DNA from: Competibacter_A sp002352125
GTDB lineage: Bacteria; Pseudomonadota; Gammaproteobacteria; Competibacterales; Competibacteraceae
Assembly: GCA_035441325.1 (NCBI GenBank)
Contig: DAOROA010000005.1
Coordinates: 1 to 64,000, forward strand
Reading direction: 5' to 3'
DNA: 64,000 nt
The notes beneath the pieces are model-generated. The model saw only the letters and a program-made list of their open reading frames with translations. It did not search any database and was not told the origin of the DNA. Both the position numbers and the translations under genes were made by a program. Numbering within the stretch: the stretch's first letter is position 1; each line of letters begins with the position of its first letter. This document shows positions 34,766-43,706 of the stretch, piece by piece.

Positions 34766-37393
34766 ATGACCAGCAGCGCCGAACTTCGCAAGCTTTTCTT
34801 GGATTATTTCCGCGACCACGGCCACGAGGTGGTCGCCAGCAGCCCGCTGATCCCGATCAACGACACGACGCTGCTGTTCACCAACGCTGGCATGGTGCAG
34901 TTCAAGGACGTGTTCACCGGTCGCGACCACCGCCCCTATAACCGGGCCGCAACCGCACAACGTTGCGTGCGGGCCGGCGGCAAGCACAACGATCTGGAAA
35001 ACGTCGGCTATACCGCCCGCCATCACACCTTTTTCGAGATGCTGGGCAACTTCAGCTTCGGCGACTACTTCAAGCGCGAGGCCATCCATTTCGGCTGGGA
35101 GTTCCTGACCGGGGTGTTGAAGATGCCGATGGACAGGCTCTGGGTGACGGTCTACGAAACCGACGACGAAGCCTATCGAATCTGGGCCGACGAAATTCGA
35201 GTGCCGAAAGAGCGCATCGCCTGCATCGGTGACAAACCCGGCGGCAAGCGCTACGAGAGCGACAATTTCTGGGCGATGGGCGATACCGGCCCCTGCGGAC
35301 CCTGCTCGGAGATCTTTTACGATCACGGCCCGGAAATCGCTGGTGGTCCGCCTGGCACGCCGGAGGCTGACGGTGATCGCTACATCGAAATCTGGAACTT
35401 GGTGTTCATGCAATTCGACCGGAGCGCCGACGGCGCTTTGACGCCGCTACCCAAACCGTCGGTGGATACCGGCATGGGGCTGGAACGCTTGGCGGCGGTG
35501 ATGCAGGGCGTTCACAGCAACTACGAGATCGATCTATTTCAGAACCTGATTCGGGCCGCTGCCGAGGCGACCGGCGCGGCCGATTTGCGCTCCAGCTCGC
35601 TGCGGGTGATCGCCGATCACATCCGCGCCACTGCCTTCCTGATCACGGATGGCGTGTTGCCCTCTAACGAGGGGCGCGGCTACGTGCTGCGGCGGATCAT
35701 GCGCCGTGCCATCCGCCACGGTCACAAGCTGGGCGTCGAAGAGAGCTTCTTCCACAAGTTGGTCGCGCCGCTGGTGGTGGAGATGGGTACGGCCTACCCT
35801 GAATTAGTCAGCGCCGCCGAACAAGTGACCCGCGTCATCCGGCAGGAAGAGGAGCGCTTCGCCGAAACTCTGTCCTACGGCATGCGTTTGCTGGAGGAGG
35901 GCATCGCCCGATTGTCCGGCACGACCATTCCCGGCGAGACCGTGTTCAAGCTTTACGACACCTACGGTTTTCCGGTCGATTTGACCGCCGACATCGCTCG
36001 CGAACGCGGTTTGCAAGTGGATAACGCCGGCTTCGAGCGGGAAATGGAAGCGCAGCGAGAGCGCGCCCGCGCTCACAGCCAGTTCGGCCTACGCCAGACC
36101 GCCGAACTCGGCGTCGAGGGCTGTACCGAGTTCCACGGTTATGACCGGCTGGAGGAGGACGCTACCGTATTGGCGCTGTTCCGCGACGGCAAAGCGGTTG
36201 AGGAACTGAACGTTAGCGATGAAGGTGTAGCGATTCTAGACCACACCCCGTTCTACGCCGAATCCGGTGGCCAAGTCGGCGATGTCGGTTGGCTGCGGAC
36301 CGATGGACTAGAATTCGAGGTTCGCGATACCCAAAAACGGGGTGAAGGTGTTTTCGCTCACGTCGGCGTGTTGAAGCAGGGCCGGTTGCGGCGCGGTGCC
36401 ACGGTATCGGCACAAGTGGATGCCGCCAAACGTCAAGCCACTGCCCTTCATCATTCTGCGACCCATCTGTTGCATGCGGCGCTGCGTCGGGTGCTGGGCA
36501 CGCACGTCACCCAAAAAGGTTCGCTGGTGGACCCGCAGCGGCTGCGGTTCGATTTTTCCCACTTCGAGCCGCTGACCGCCGAGCAAATCGAAACTATCGA
36601 GCGGATGGTCAATGCCCAGATTCGCGGCAACGTGGCCGTGGAAACCGCCGTCATGGCGCCGGAAGAGGCCATTGCCACCGGTGCGATGGCGCTGTTCGGT
36701 GAGAAGTACGGAGATAAAGTACGCGTGCTGCGGATGGGCGAATTCTCCACCGAGCTGTGTGGCGGCACCCACGTCCGGCGGATCGGCGATATCGGCTTGT
36801 TCAAGATCGTATCCGAAGGCGGCGTGGCCGCCGGGGTGCGCCGCATCGAAGCGGTAACCGGCGAGCGGGCATTGGATTACGTGGCCTCGATGCAAGATCG
36901 CGCTCGCCAAGCGGCGCAACTGGTCAAGGGTGACCGCGACAACTTCCCCGACAAAATCCGGCAGCTCATCGACCGAGCCCGGCAATTGGAGAAGGAAATC
37001 GAACAACTCAAGGGCCGGCTGGCGAGCGGCCAGGGCGCCGATTTATTGAGCCAAGCGGTGCAGATCGATGGCATCAAGGTGCTGGCCGCCCGGCTGGACG
37101 GAGTGGACGCCAAGACCTTGCGCGAGGCGGTGGACCGCTATAAGGATCAGCTCAAAGCGGCGGTGGTGGTGTTGGCCACCGTCGAGGACGGCAAGGTGCG
37201 GCTGGTGGCTGGCGTGACTCCGGCCGAAACCCAGCGGGTCAAAGCGGGTGATTTGGTGAATGCCGTTGCCCAGCAGGTCGGCGGCAAAGGTGGCGGCCGT
37301 GCCGACATGGCCCAGGCTGGCGGCACCGATCCCTCGAAATTGGACGCCGCCCTGCGCTCCGTACCGGAGTGGATACGCGAGCAGCTCACTTGA
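34766..37393 (+). CDS. alaS: Alanyl-tRNA synthetase
   Basis: An 875-residue enzyme with all expected parts: class II catalytic core (LRKLFLDYFRDHGHEVV at the start, LLFTNAGMVQFKDVF), tRNA-recognition helices, editing domain with HHSATHLLHAAL and the zinc-binding CGGTHVRR, and a C-terminal oligomerisation domain with GGKGGGRADMAQAGG. It charges tRNA-Ala and clears mischarged Ser/Gly. Located between recX and lysC, as in pseudomonads. Confidence 0.98.
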   Translation: MTSSAELRKLFLDYFRDHGHEVVASSPLIPINDTTLLFTNAGMVQFKDVFTGRDHRPYNRAATAQRCVRAGGKHNDLENVGYTARHHTFFEMLGNFSFGDYFKREAIHFGWEFLTGVLKMPMDRLWVTVYETDDEAYRIWADEIRVPKERIACIGDKPGGKRYESDNFWAMGDTGPCGPCSEIFYDHGPEIAGGPPGTPEADGDRYIEIWNLVFMQFDRSADGALTPLPKPSVDTGMGLERLAAVMQGVHSNYEIDLFQNLIRAAAEATGAADLRSSSLRVIADHIRATAFLITDGVLPSNEGRGYVLRRIMRRAIRHGHKLGVEESFFHKLVAPLVVEMGTAYPELVSAAEQVTRVIRQEEERFAETLSYGMRLLEEGIARLSGTTIPGETVFKLYDTYGFPVDLTADIARERGLQVDNAGFEREMEAQRERARAHSQFGLRQTAELGVEGCTEFHGYDRLEEDATVLALFRDGKAVEELNVSDEGVAILDHTPFYAESGGQVGDVGWLRTDGLEFEVRDTQKRGEGVFAHVGVLKQGRLRRGATVSAQVDAAKRQATALHHSATHLLHAALRRVLGTHVTQKGSLVDPQRLRFDFSHFEPLTAEQIETIERMVNAQIRGNVAVETAVMAPEEAIATGAMALFGEKYGDKVRVLRMGEFSTELCGGTHVRRIGDIGLFKIVSEGGVAAGVRRIEAVTGERALDYVASMQDRARQAAQLVKGDRDNFPDKIRQLIDRARQLEKEIEQLKGRLASGQGADLLSQAVQIDGIKVLAARLDGVDAKTLREAVDRYKDQLKAAVVVLATVEDGKVRLVAGVTPAETQRVKAGDLVNAVAQQVGGKGGGRADMAQAGGTDPSKLDAALRSVPEWIREQLT

Positions 37394-37516
37394 TGAATTC
37401 GGTGTCGCGAAACTGGTTAACGGCGTCCCCGTTTCTGGTCTTCAGCGTCCAATCAAGTTTGCAAATTATTGTTTGTATCAATTAAGTACGTTGCCGCAAC
37501 GCGACATGAATTTTTT

Positions 37517-37544
37517 TTGGAGATTGCCGATCTTTCGTTATACT
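37517..37544 (+). promoter_or_regulatory. Candidate promoter for lysC
   Basis: TTGGAG (37517-37522) and TATACT (37539-37544) with a 16-base spacer, about 70 bases before the lysC ATG, in an A+T-rich part of the 221-base alaS-lysC gap. No lysine riboswitch is recognised there. Confidence 0.4.
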
Positions 37545-37614
37545 TATACGCTTCATGACGTACCCAGTTATTTACATCGTGGATTAGATTTTAGACGGAG
37601 TTCGTAAGGGCATC

Positions 37615-38847
37615 ATGTCGCTTATTGTGCAAAAGTACGGCGGTACCTCGGTGGGTAGCATCGAGCGTATCGAAAATGTCGCAGAAAAAATCATTGGCTG
37701 GCGCAGGCGCGGTCACCATGTGGTGGTTGTCGTATCGGCGATGAGTGGCGAAACCGACCGTTTGCTTGGGTTGGCCCGAGGCATCGCGCCGCGTCCCAAC
37801 CCGCGCGAGCTAGACGTGCTGCTGGCGACCGGCGAACAGGTCACCATCGCGCTGTTGTGCATCGCGCTGGAAAAGCACGGCTGCCCGGCTCGTTCCTATA
37901 CCGGCAGCCAAGTTCGTATCCTCACCGACAATGCCTTCAACAAGGCCCGCATCCAAGACGTCGAGATTGACGCCATGCGCGCCGATCTCGACGCCGGGCG
38001 GGTCGTGGTGGTCGCAGGGTTTCAGGGCGTGGATGAGGACGGCAATATCACTACTTTGGGTCGTGGTGGTTCCGATACGACCGGCGTTGCGTTGGCCGCC
38101 GCGCTTCGGGCCGACGAATGCCAGATTTACACCGACGTAGATGGGGTTTATACCACCGATCCGCGCGTGGTTCCCGATGCTCGTCGATTGGATCGCGTCA
38201 CTTTTGAAGAGATGCTGGAGATGGCCAGCTTGGGTTCCAAGGTGCTGCAGATACGTTCCGTGGAATTTGCTGGTAAACATAATGTCCCATTACGTGTGCT
38301 ATCCACCTTCCGGGAAGGTCCGGGTACGTTGATCACTTTCGAGGAAGCGTTCGAGGCGGAATCCATGGAGAAAGCGCTCATTTCCGGTATCGCGTTCAAT
38401 CGCGACGAAGCGAAAATTACCGTGCTCGGTGTTCCTGACCGACCCGGTATCGCTTTTAGTATCCTGGGGCCAATATCCGATGCCAACATCGAAGTGGACA
38501 TGATCGTCCAGAATATTGGCCGCGATGGCACGACTGACTTTACGTTCACGGTACATCGCAACGATTACGAGCGAACGCTGGAAATTCTCGGAGAACGCGC
38601 GGCCCAGTTGGGTGCTCGCGAAGTGTCCGGCGACAACAAAATCGCCAAATTGTCCCTGGTTGGCATCGGGATGCGCTCACACGCCGGCGTTGCCAGCCGG
38701 ATGTTCCAAGCGCTGGCGAAGGAAAATATCAACATCCGCATGATTTCGACATCTGAGATCAAGATTTCGGTGGTGGTAGATGAAAAATATCTAGAGCTGG
38801 GCGTTCGCGTTCTACACGAAGCGTTCGAACTAGATAAAACCGCCTGA
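37615..38847 (+). CDS. lysC: Aspartate kinase LysC
   Basis: A 410-residue monofunctional aspartokinase. The N-terminal kinase domain starts VQKYGGTSVGSIERI and contains GRGGSDTTGVALAAAL; two ACT regulatory domains follow (about residues 265-400), with GVPDRPGIAFSILGPI and KISVVVDEKYLELGVRVLHE. It phosphorylates aspartate, the first step toward Lys, Thr, Met and diaminopimelate, and is presumably feedback-inhibited through the ACT domains. The alaS-lysC-csrA order is the Pseudomonas arrangement. Confidence 0.96.
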   Translation: MSLIVQKYGGTSVGSIERIENVAEKIIGWRRRGHHVVVVVSAMSGETDRLLGLARGIAPRPNPRELDVLLATGEQVTIALLCIALEKHGCPARSYTGSQVRILTDNAFNKARIQDVEIDAMRADLDAGRVVVVAGFQGVDEDGNITTLGRGGSDTTGVALAAALRADECQIYTDVDGVYTTDPRVVPDARRLDRVTFEEMLEMASLGSKVLQIRSVEFAGKHNVPLRVLSTFREGPGTLITFEEAFEAESMEKALISGIAFNRDEAKITVLGVPDRPGIAFSILGPISDANIEVDMIVQNIGRDGTTDFTFTVHRNDYERTLEILGERAAQLGAREVSGDNKIAKLSLVGIGMRSHAGVASRMFQALAKENINIRMISTSEIKISVVVDEKYLELGVRVLHEAFELDKTA

Positions 38848-38940
38848 GCGCCTTGTGATCCCTTGGCATGAGTAGTGCAAACAAAGTTCAATTACAAACG
38901 CGGACTTTCGAAAACCGCGATCTGACCTGATGCTTTTGAT

Positions 38941-38953
38941 GGAGAACACGGAG
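38941..38953 (+). promoter_or_regulatory. Two GGA motifs before csrA, possible CsrA self-binding site
   Basis: GGAGAACACGGAG holds two GGA motifs, the second overlapping the csrA ribosome site (10 bases from the ATG). CsrA binds GGA in leader RNAs and represses its own message in E. coli, so autoregulation is plausible. Confidence 0.4.
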
Positions 38954-38962
38954 TAGCTTGAT

Positions 38963-39169
38963 ATGTTGATTTTGACGCGCAGAGTTGGAGAAACGCTGAT
39001 GATCGGTGACGAGGTAACCGTCACCGTGTTGGGCGTGAAGGGGAATCAGGTCCGCATTGGAGTCAATGCGCCCAAAGACATTGCGGTGCATCGCGAAGAA
39101 ATCTACGAACGGATCAAACGCGAGCAGGACAACGCTTCCGCCAACAGCGGTTCGCAGCCTGAGACTTGA
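38963..39169 (+). CDS. csrA: Carbon storage regulator CsrA (RsmA)
   Basis: A 68-residue RNA-binding protein beginning MLILTRRVGETLMIGDEV, with the conserved VHREEIYERI containing the arginine that contacts RNA. The homodimer binds GGA motifs in mRNA leaders to repress or stabilise messages, affecting glycogen storage, motility and biofilm. It is followed by tRNA-Ser and tRNA-Arg, as in E. coli and Pseudomonas. glgB in this window could be under its indirect control (inference). Confidence 0.98.
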   Translation: MLILTRRVGETLMIGDEVTVTVLGVKGNQVRIGVNAPKDIAVHREEIYERIKREQDNASANSGSQPET

Positions 39170-39244
39170 GGATCGGGGCTTTACGTCGGCAGTTTCGAGC
39201 GTTATTCTTAAACACTTGCAATGCCTATCTGGTGGGTACTTGCT

Positions 39245-39338
39245 GGAGAGATGGCCGAGCGGCTGAAGGCGCTCCCCTGCTAAGGGAGTATGGGGACATA
39301 AAACTCCATCGAGGGTTCGAATCCCTCTCTCTCCGCCA
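39245..39338 (+). tRNA. tRNA-Ser (anticodon GCU)
   Basis: Acceptor stem GGAGAGA (39245-39251) pairs with TCTCTCC (39328-39334); discriminator G and encoded CCA follow (39336-39338). The anticodon stem CTCCC/GGGAG encloses CTGCTAA, anticodon GCT at 39279-39281. A long variable arm (class II) and GTTCGAATC T-loop fit tRNA-Ser reading AGC/AGU. Confidence 0.97.
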
Positions 39339-39407
39339 ATTTGCCGCGAAGAAGTGCGGAATTGACAAGGTGTAGTTCAATCCGCATAATCCGCTTCCCC
39401 AATCAAA

Positions 39408-39484
39408 GCGCCCGTAGCTCAGTTGGATAGAGTACCTGGCTACGAACTAGGGGGTCGGGAGTTCGAATCTCTCCGGGCGCGCCA
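39408..39484 (+). tRNA. tRNA-Arg (anticodon ACG)
   Basis: Acceptor stem GCGCCCG pairs with CGGGCGC; CCA is encoded at 39482-39484. The anticodon loop CTACGAA gives ACG at 39442-39444. D-arm GCTCAGTTGGATAGAG and T-loop TTCGAAT are standard. This is the csrA-linked tRNA-Arg found in many gammaproteobacteria. Confidence 0.97.
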
Positions 39485-39498
39485 GTTATGTTGGATTC

Positions 39499-39531
39499 AG
39501 GCTTAGGTAGCATTTGCGCCTAAGCCTTTTT
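39499..39531 (+). terminator. Rho-independent terminator after tRNA-Arg
   Basis: Stem AGGCTTAGG (39499-39507)/CCTAAGCCT (39519-39527) with an 11-base loop and a run of T's to 39531. It closes the csrA-tRNA block. Confidence 0.9.
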
Positions 39532-40155
39532 CATGTGTGCAATGCCCCTAAACTCCAGAATCGCCCTATCCATATTGGGCCACTTCAACCGTCTAGTTTG
39601 GTCAGTTATTGTCTTCCCACGTCCAACGCCGTGACGCTCGGCGACCGTCGTATCGATGTGGCCTTTCCTCACGACGTCGGGTTGCCGCGCGCAAGCGCTC
39701 TTCTCGCTTCCAACGAGCTTCGTGGTGTCGCAAGTCGTAAAATGGTTCGAGCGAGCTCGTGGAATGATCGCGGGTAGCTGTCGGTAACATAATCTGTTCT
39801 CTTTGGCGTTGGGTTGGATAACGATAACAAAGATCGTGCCATGTTATTATGTGTATGATTTTTATAAACTATGACATTTATGCGCCGAAAAGAGGCTCAG
39901 TTTGGAGAGGAAATCGAGATTAAAATGGCCCGATTCCGATTCTTGATCGGGCCAAAAGTAACGGTGGCATCGGTACCGATAAGCGGTTTTGTTCGTCGGT
40001 ACACGATTTGGAGTAGGGGATAACCGAAGCGATCCAGGTATTACGGACCTCGCTTTTCTCGCCAACGAAGTCGTCGGTCGTACCAACATTGCATGGGCAG
40101 AAATCCGATGCCGAAGCCAACGCTGCCAGCCCAATCGATTCGGAGTAGTGACTCC
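39532..40155. other. A+T-richer non-coding gap downstream of the tRNA pair
   Basis: 624 bases with no convincing gene. Short open frames (for example 39514-39777) have no recognisable protein. The stretch 39790-39900 is clearly A+T-richer than its surroundings. It lies directly behind tRNA genes, a common insertion site, but I see no duplicated tRNA end and no integrase. The only clear structure is the hairpin at 39926-39954. Confidence 0.4.
39926..39954. repeat. Perfect 9-bp inverted repeat
   Basis: TGGCCCGAT (39926-39934) and ATCGGGCCA (39946-39954) with an 11-base loop, flanked by AAAA on both sides. Read on the minus strand it is followed by TTTTA, so it could be a weak terminator, but no minus-strand gene leads into it. 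Confidence 0.45.
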
Positions 40156-41013
40156 ATGACTTCGTCCGGCCGATATTCAATCGCTTTTCGAGCGCGTGCA
40201 TTTTTTCCGGTCCTGCTGTTATACGGATTGCTGGTGTGCGGCGTGGCGTTGACTCTGTTGCCCTTGCTGTGGATGTTGGCGGCTTCGTTGATGCCGCCCG
40301 GCGAGGCCAACAGCTATCCGCCTCATCTGTGGCCTAGCGCCATAACTTTCGAGCATTACGTGGCGCTGTTCACCCGTCTCGACTTAGCTCGTTATCTGCT
40401 GAACAGCACCTTGCTTGCCAGTGCCGTGACCCTGATCGCGCTGTTCATCAATTCGATGGCCGGTTATGCCTTCGCCAAGTTTCGTTTTCGCTTCCGCGAC
40501 CGGCTGTTCCGGGGTTTGCTGGCGGCGATGGTGATTCCCGCCCAGGTGGCGATGTTGCCTTTGTTCCTGCTGCTGAAGCAATTCGGGCTGATCAACACAT
40601 ATTGGGGGGTGATCGTTCCTGGCATGGCCAGCATTTTCGGTATCTTTTTAGTTCGTCAATATTTACTGGCGATTCCCGACAGCCTGCTCGACGCCGCGCG
40701 CATGGATGGGGCGGGCGAGTTCCGCATTTACTGGTCGCTGATCTTGCCGCTATGCCGGCCGATTCTGGTGACGCTGGCGATTTTCACTTTCCTCGGTGCC
40801 TGGAACGATTTCATGTGGCCGCTGATTGTGCTGACCGACAGTGATCGCTATACCTTGCCAGTGGCGTTGGCCAACTTGCTGGGTGAACACGTCCAGGATA
40901 CCGAACTGATGATGGCGGGTTCGGTGCTGACCGTTTTACCGGTGATGTCGCTATTCGTGATTTTGCAAAAATACTACATCGCCGGCATCATGCTGGGGGG
41001 GATGAAGGGATAG
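40156..41013 (+). CDS. Carbohydrate-type ABC transporter permease (MalG/UgpE-like), orphan
   Basis: 285 residues from the ATG at 40156 (GGAG 10 bases upstream). Six membrane segments are visible, with the EAA loop DAARMDGAGEFRIYWSLILP and the family sequence STLLASAVTLIALFINSMAGYAFAKF. This is the second-permease type (MalG, UgpE) of sugar or glycerol-phosphate importers, which normally works with a partner permease, a binding protein and an ATPase. None of these is adjacent: tRNA genes lie upstream and a DUF3047 gene downstream. It may be a leftover of a lost operon or may use partners encoded elsewhere. Confidence 0.88.
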   Translation: MTSSGRYSIAFRARAFFPVLLLYGLLVCGVALTLLPLLWMLAASLMPPGEANSYPPHLWPSAITFEHYVALFTRLDLARYLLNSTLLASAVTLIALFINSMAGYAFAKFRFRFRDRLFRGLLAAMVIPAQVAMLPLFLLLKQFGLINTYWGVIVPGMASIFGIFLVRQYLLAIPDSLLDAARMDGAGEFRIYWSLILPLCRPILVTLAIFTFLGAWNDFMWPLIVLTDSDRYTLPVALANLLGEHVQDTELMMAGSVLTVLPVMSLFVILQKYYIAGIMLGGMKG

Positions 41014-41053
41014 CCGTCCTCGACAGCGCCCGTTTTCACCGCTCCCCGACGAC

Positions 41054-41075
41054 AACCCGGATCCTCGTCCGGGTT
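41054..41075. terminator. Hairpin after the orphan permease gene
   Basis: Perfect stem AACCCGGA (41054-41061)/TCCGGGTT (41068-41075) with a 6-base loop, 40 bases after the permease stop. There is no T-run, so factor-independent termination is uncertain. Confidence 0.4.
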
Positions 41076-41162
41076 AGTAGTCCTAACTAGAGTGGGAGTT
41101 GCTATATCGTTTGACGGCACAACCCCGCCGGATCGGCTGTTCGAGCGAGCGAAGGAGGAACG

Positions 41163-41810
41163 GTGAGATTCAAGGCGATGCTGGCTACGACCCTGCTGAT
41201 GGTCTCGACCGTAACAGGTGCGGCGGACGAAAAGCTGATGATCGGCCGGTTTTCCGCCAGCGACCTGAAAGATTGGCAGACCAAATCCTTCAAGGGCGAA
41301 ACTCGCTATACCTTCGATGATAGAAGCGGACAACGAGCCTTGTTTGCCGATAGCCAAGGCACGGCCTCGGGGCTGTACCGGGAAATCCGGGTGGACCTGA
41401 ACCGCACGCCTTGGCTCAACTGGTCGTGGCGGGTCGATGACGTATTGAAGGGTGTCGACGAACGAAGCAAGGCCGGGGATGACTATCCGGCACGGGTTTA
41501 CGTGGTGGTTTCCGGTGGCGCAGCGTTCTGGAAAACCCGCTCGCTGGTTTACGTCTGGTCTAGCAACCAGACCGTGGGCGCGACTTGGCACAACGCTTTT
41601 ACCAGCAACGCCCGGGTGATGGCGCTACGTTCGGGCACGACAGACGCCGGGCGCTGGGTCAGCGAAAAACGCGACATTCGGGCCGATTTCCGGCGACTGT
41701 TCGGCGAAGACATCGCAGCTATCGACGCTGTCGCCCTGATGACCGACACCGACAACAGCGGCCAACGCGCCGTGGCGTGGTATGGCGATATTTATTTCGC
41801 GGTGCGGTGA
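41163..41810 (+). CDS. DUF3047 family exported protein
   Basis: 215 residues from the GTG at 41163, with a good GGAGGAAC just upstream. A signal peptide (MLATTLLMVSTVTGAA) precedes a DUF3047 domain: WLNWSWRVDDVLKG, ARVYVVVSGG, RSLVYVWSSNQ and the late VALMTDTDNSGQRAVAWYGDIYF. The family is exported and resembles carbohydrate-binding beta-sandwiches, but has no assigned role. It converges with msrP. Confidence 0.88.
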   Translation: MRFKAMLATTLLMVSTVTGAADEKLMIGRFSASDLKDWQTKSFKGETRYTFDDRSGQRALFADSQGTASGLYREIRVDLNRTPWLNWSWRVDDVLKGVDERSKAGDDYPARVYVVVSGGAAFWKTRSLVYVWSSNQTVGATWHNAFTSNARVMALRSGTTDAGRWVSEKRDIRADFRRLFGEDIAAIDAVALMTDTDNSGQRAVAWYGDIYFAVR

Positions 41811-41845
41811 TACCGACCGCGTCCCGCTTGCCGTTGCGCCGTGGC

Positions 41846-42760
41846 TCAGAAATTCTTCCGCAAATCCATCCCCGCGTACAACCCAGCGACCTGATCGGCG
41901 TAACCGTTGAACAGCAGGGTATCTCGCCGGAACAAATCGCCGATGCGTCGCTCCTTTTTCTGGCTCCAGCGCGGATGATCGACGTTGGGGTTGACGTTAG
42001 CGTAAAAACCGTACTCGTTCGGCGCTTGCAGGTTCCAAGTGGTTTTCGGCTGTTCTTCGGTGAAGCGAATTTTCACGATCGATTTGATGCTCTTGAAACC
42101 GTATTTCCACGGCACCACCAGCCGTAGCGGCGCTCCGTTCTGGTTGGGCAGTTCTTTACCGTACAGGCCGGTGGCGAACAAGGTCAACGGATGCATAGCC
42201 TCGTCTATCCGCAATCCCTCGACATAAGGCCAATCGAGGATATGGGTTCGCTGGCCCGGCATCTGGGCGGGATCGAGCAAGGTAGCGAATTCGACGTACT
42301 TAGCGTTCGAGGTCGGTTGGAAACGCGGCAAAATCTTGCCGAGCGGAATCCCCAGCCACGGCACCACCATCGACCACGCCTCCACGCAGCGCAGCCGGTA
42401 GATGCGCTCTTCCGCCTGATGCGAAGCCAGAAAATCTTCCAGCGCGTATTGGCCCGGTTTCTCGCAGTGGCCTTCCACGGTTATCGTCCACGGTTTGGTT
42501 TTCAAGCTGCCGGCGTATTCTGCCGGATCGGTCTTGCTGGAACCGAACTCGTAGAAGTTGTTGTAGGACGTTACATCTTCGTAAGGCGTCGGTTTGAGGC
42601 CGTCATCCGCCGCGCGAGCATCGCTACCGTGCAATGCTGGCGGTAATAATGCAGCAACGCCGAACGCGGCAGCAGTCTTCAGAAACTCGCGACGACGAGC
42701 GTACAATTCGGGCGGAGTAATCTCGGACGGATGAATAGCGGCGGGTTTCTTGATCAGCAT
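41846..42760 (-). CDS. msrP: Protein-methionine-sulfoxide reductase catalytic subunit MsrP (YedY)
   Basis: A 304-residue periplasmic molybdoenzyme. A twin-arginine signal (ARRREFLKTAAAFG) directs Tat export, and Cys125 in YRLRCVEAWS is the Mo ligand. SGLY-type signatures continue with WPYVEGLRIDEAMHP and NGAPLRLVVPWKYGFKSIKS. MsrP repairs oxidised methionines in envelope proteins with electrons from the haem membrane protein MsrQ. msrQ is usually next to it but is absent here; the neighbours are unrelated. Confidence 0.95.
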   Translation of the reverse strand: MLIKKPAAIHPSEITPPELYARRREFLKTAAAFGVAALLPPALHGSDARAADDGLKPTPYEDVTSYNNFYEFGSSKTDPAEYAGSLKTKPWTITVEGHCEKPGQYALEDFLASHQAEERIYRLRCVEAWSMVVPWLGIPLGKILPRFQPTSNAKYVEFATLLDPAQMPGQRTHILDWPYVEGLRIDEAMHPLTLFATGLYGKELPNQNGAPLRLVVPWKYGFKSIKSIVKIRFTEEQPKTTWNLQAPNEYGFYANVNPNVDHPRWSQKKERRIGDLFRRDTLLFNGYADQVAGLYAGMDLRKNF

Positions 42761-42949
42761 GGTGCAGCTCTCGACGGTGAATTCGGTTCCAGTGAGACCC
42801 GTGCCGTCTTCGCGAGTTGCGTCATCTTTGTCATGGGTTCCATATACTTCGTCGCATGACCGGACGCCGGCAAACGGCTAGCGGTCCTGGCGGGACGCGC
42901 CACGCATCCGGGGATGTTTGCCCGCCTGGCGGTAGCGGGGATCGAGTGG

Positions 42950-43705
42950 CTACGAATCCGACAAACCGGATGGCGTTATCCGGCGCAGAAAACCCGGAAA
43001 CCAAGTGTCGCGGGGAACCAGGCGCTGGGTCACGCCGCGATAGGTGTCGCGATCCATCACGAATTCGGCAAAAGGCTTGGGCGAGGGGCACAGGAAAAAC
43101 AGGCCGGCGACCGCCAGATAGAGCGCCGCCGTACCGATGGGCTGGCCGAGACTGCCCAAGCTGAGCGCGGTGCCGAAAGAGCTTTTCAGCAACTTCTTGC
43201 CGAACAGATCGACGCTGTAAAACTCATCCAGCAACAAATGGACGACGAAGCCCATTGCAAGAAACGTCCCGCACAGCCAGGAATGAATGACGGACGCATT
43301 GAAAACATGGAAGGCGAGGGCGGTGGTCGCCAATCCCAGACCGATCGCCATCGGTACGGTATGAACCAAGCCGCGATGGACGGTAAAGCGGTCGAGCAAG
43401 GTGAACAGGCCGTAGCGAATCAACAGAAAACAACCCAGCCACAGAACGATTAGCTCAATCAGCGAATAGCGGTTGCCAAAGGTGAACACCACCAGAAAGC
43501 CGGCCACCACCGCCAATGTTGCGAACGCGATCCGAACCGGAACGGAAGTGGGTAAATCGATATCTGGCAGCAGGCCGCCGACCACCCCCAGCACGAAATA
43601 GCCAATGGCGGCCTGATGGGGCACCGCGCTGCCCATGACCAGCACGGTGGCAGCCAATCCACTGATTGCCGCCGCCCCCATCAGGTGGGTGTTGAAATTC
43701 GCCAT
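42950..43705 (-). CDS. Membrane-bound metal-dependent hydrolase family protein (YdjM-like)
   Basis: A 251-residue membrane protein with several hydrophobic helices. The family features are NFNTHLMGAAAISG at the start, GLLPDIDLPTS, HRGLVHTVPMAI and VHLLLDEFYSVDLFGKK, whose His/Asp residues resemble metal ligands. E. coli YdjM is a LexA-regulated member; activity is not proven for the family. The gene is adjacent to DUF2333 (1-base gap) and likely shares its transcript. Confidence 0.85.
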   Translation of the reverse strand: MANFNTHLMGAAAISGLAATVLVMGSAVPHQAAIGYFVLGVVGGLLPDIDLPTSVPVRIAFATLAVVAGFLVVFTFGNRYSLIELIVLWLGCFLLIRYGLFTLLDRFTVHRGLVHTVPMAIGLGLATTALAFHVFNASVIHSWLCGTFLAMGFVVHLLLDEFYSVDLFGKKLLKSSFGTALSLGSLGQPIGTAALYLAVAGLFFLCPSPKPFAEFVMDRDTYRGVTQRLVPRDTWFPGFLRRITPSGLSDS

Positions 43706-43706
43706 T

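Noticed and set aside
37394..37614. Possible lysine riboswitch upstream of lysC
   Set aside because: The leader is short and A+T-rich, with no sign of the conserved lysine riboswitch core; a simple promoter explains it better.
39514..39777. An 87-codon open frame after the tRNA-Arg terminator
   Set aside because: It starts at the terminator, has no ribosome site and no recognisable protein.
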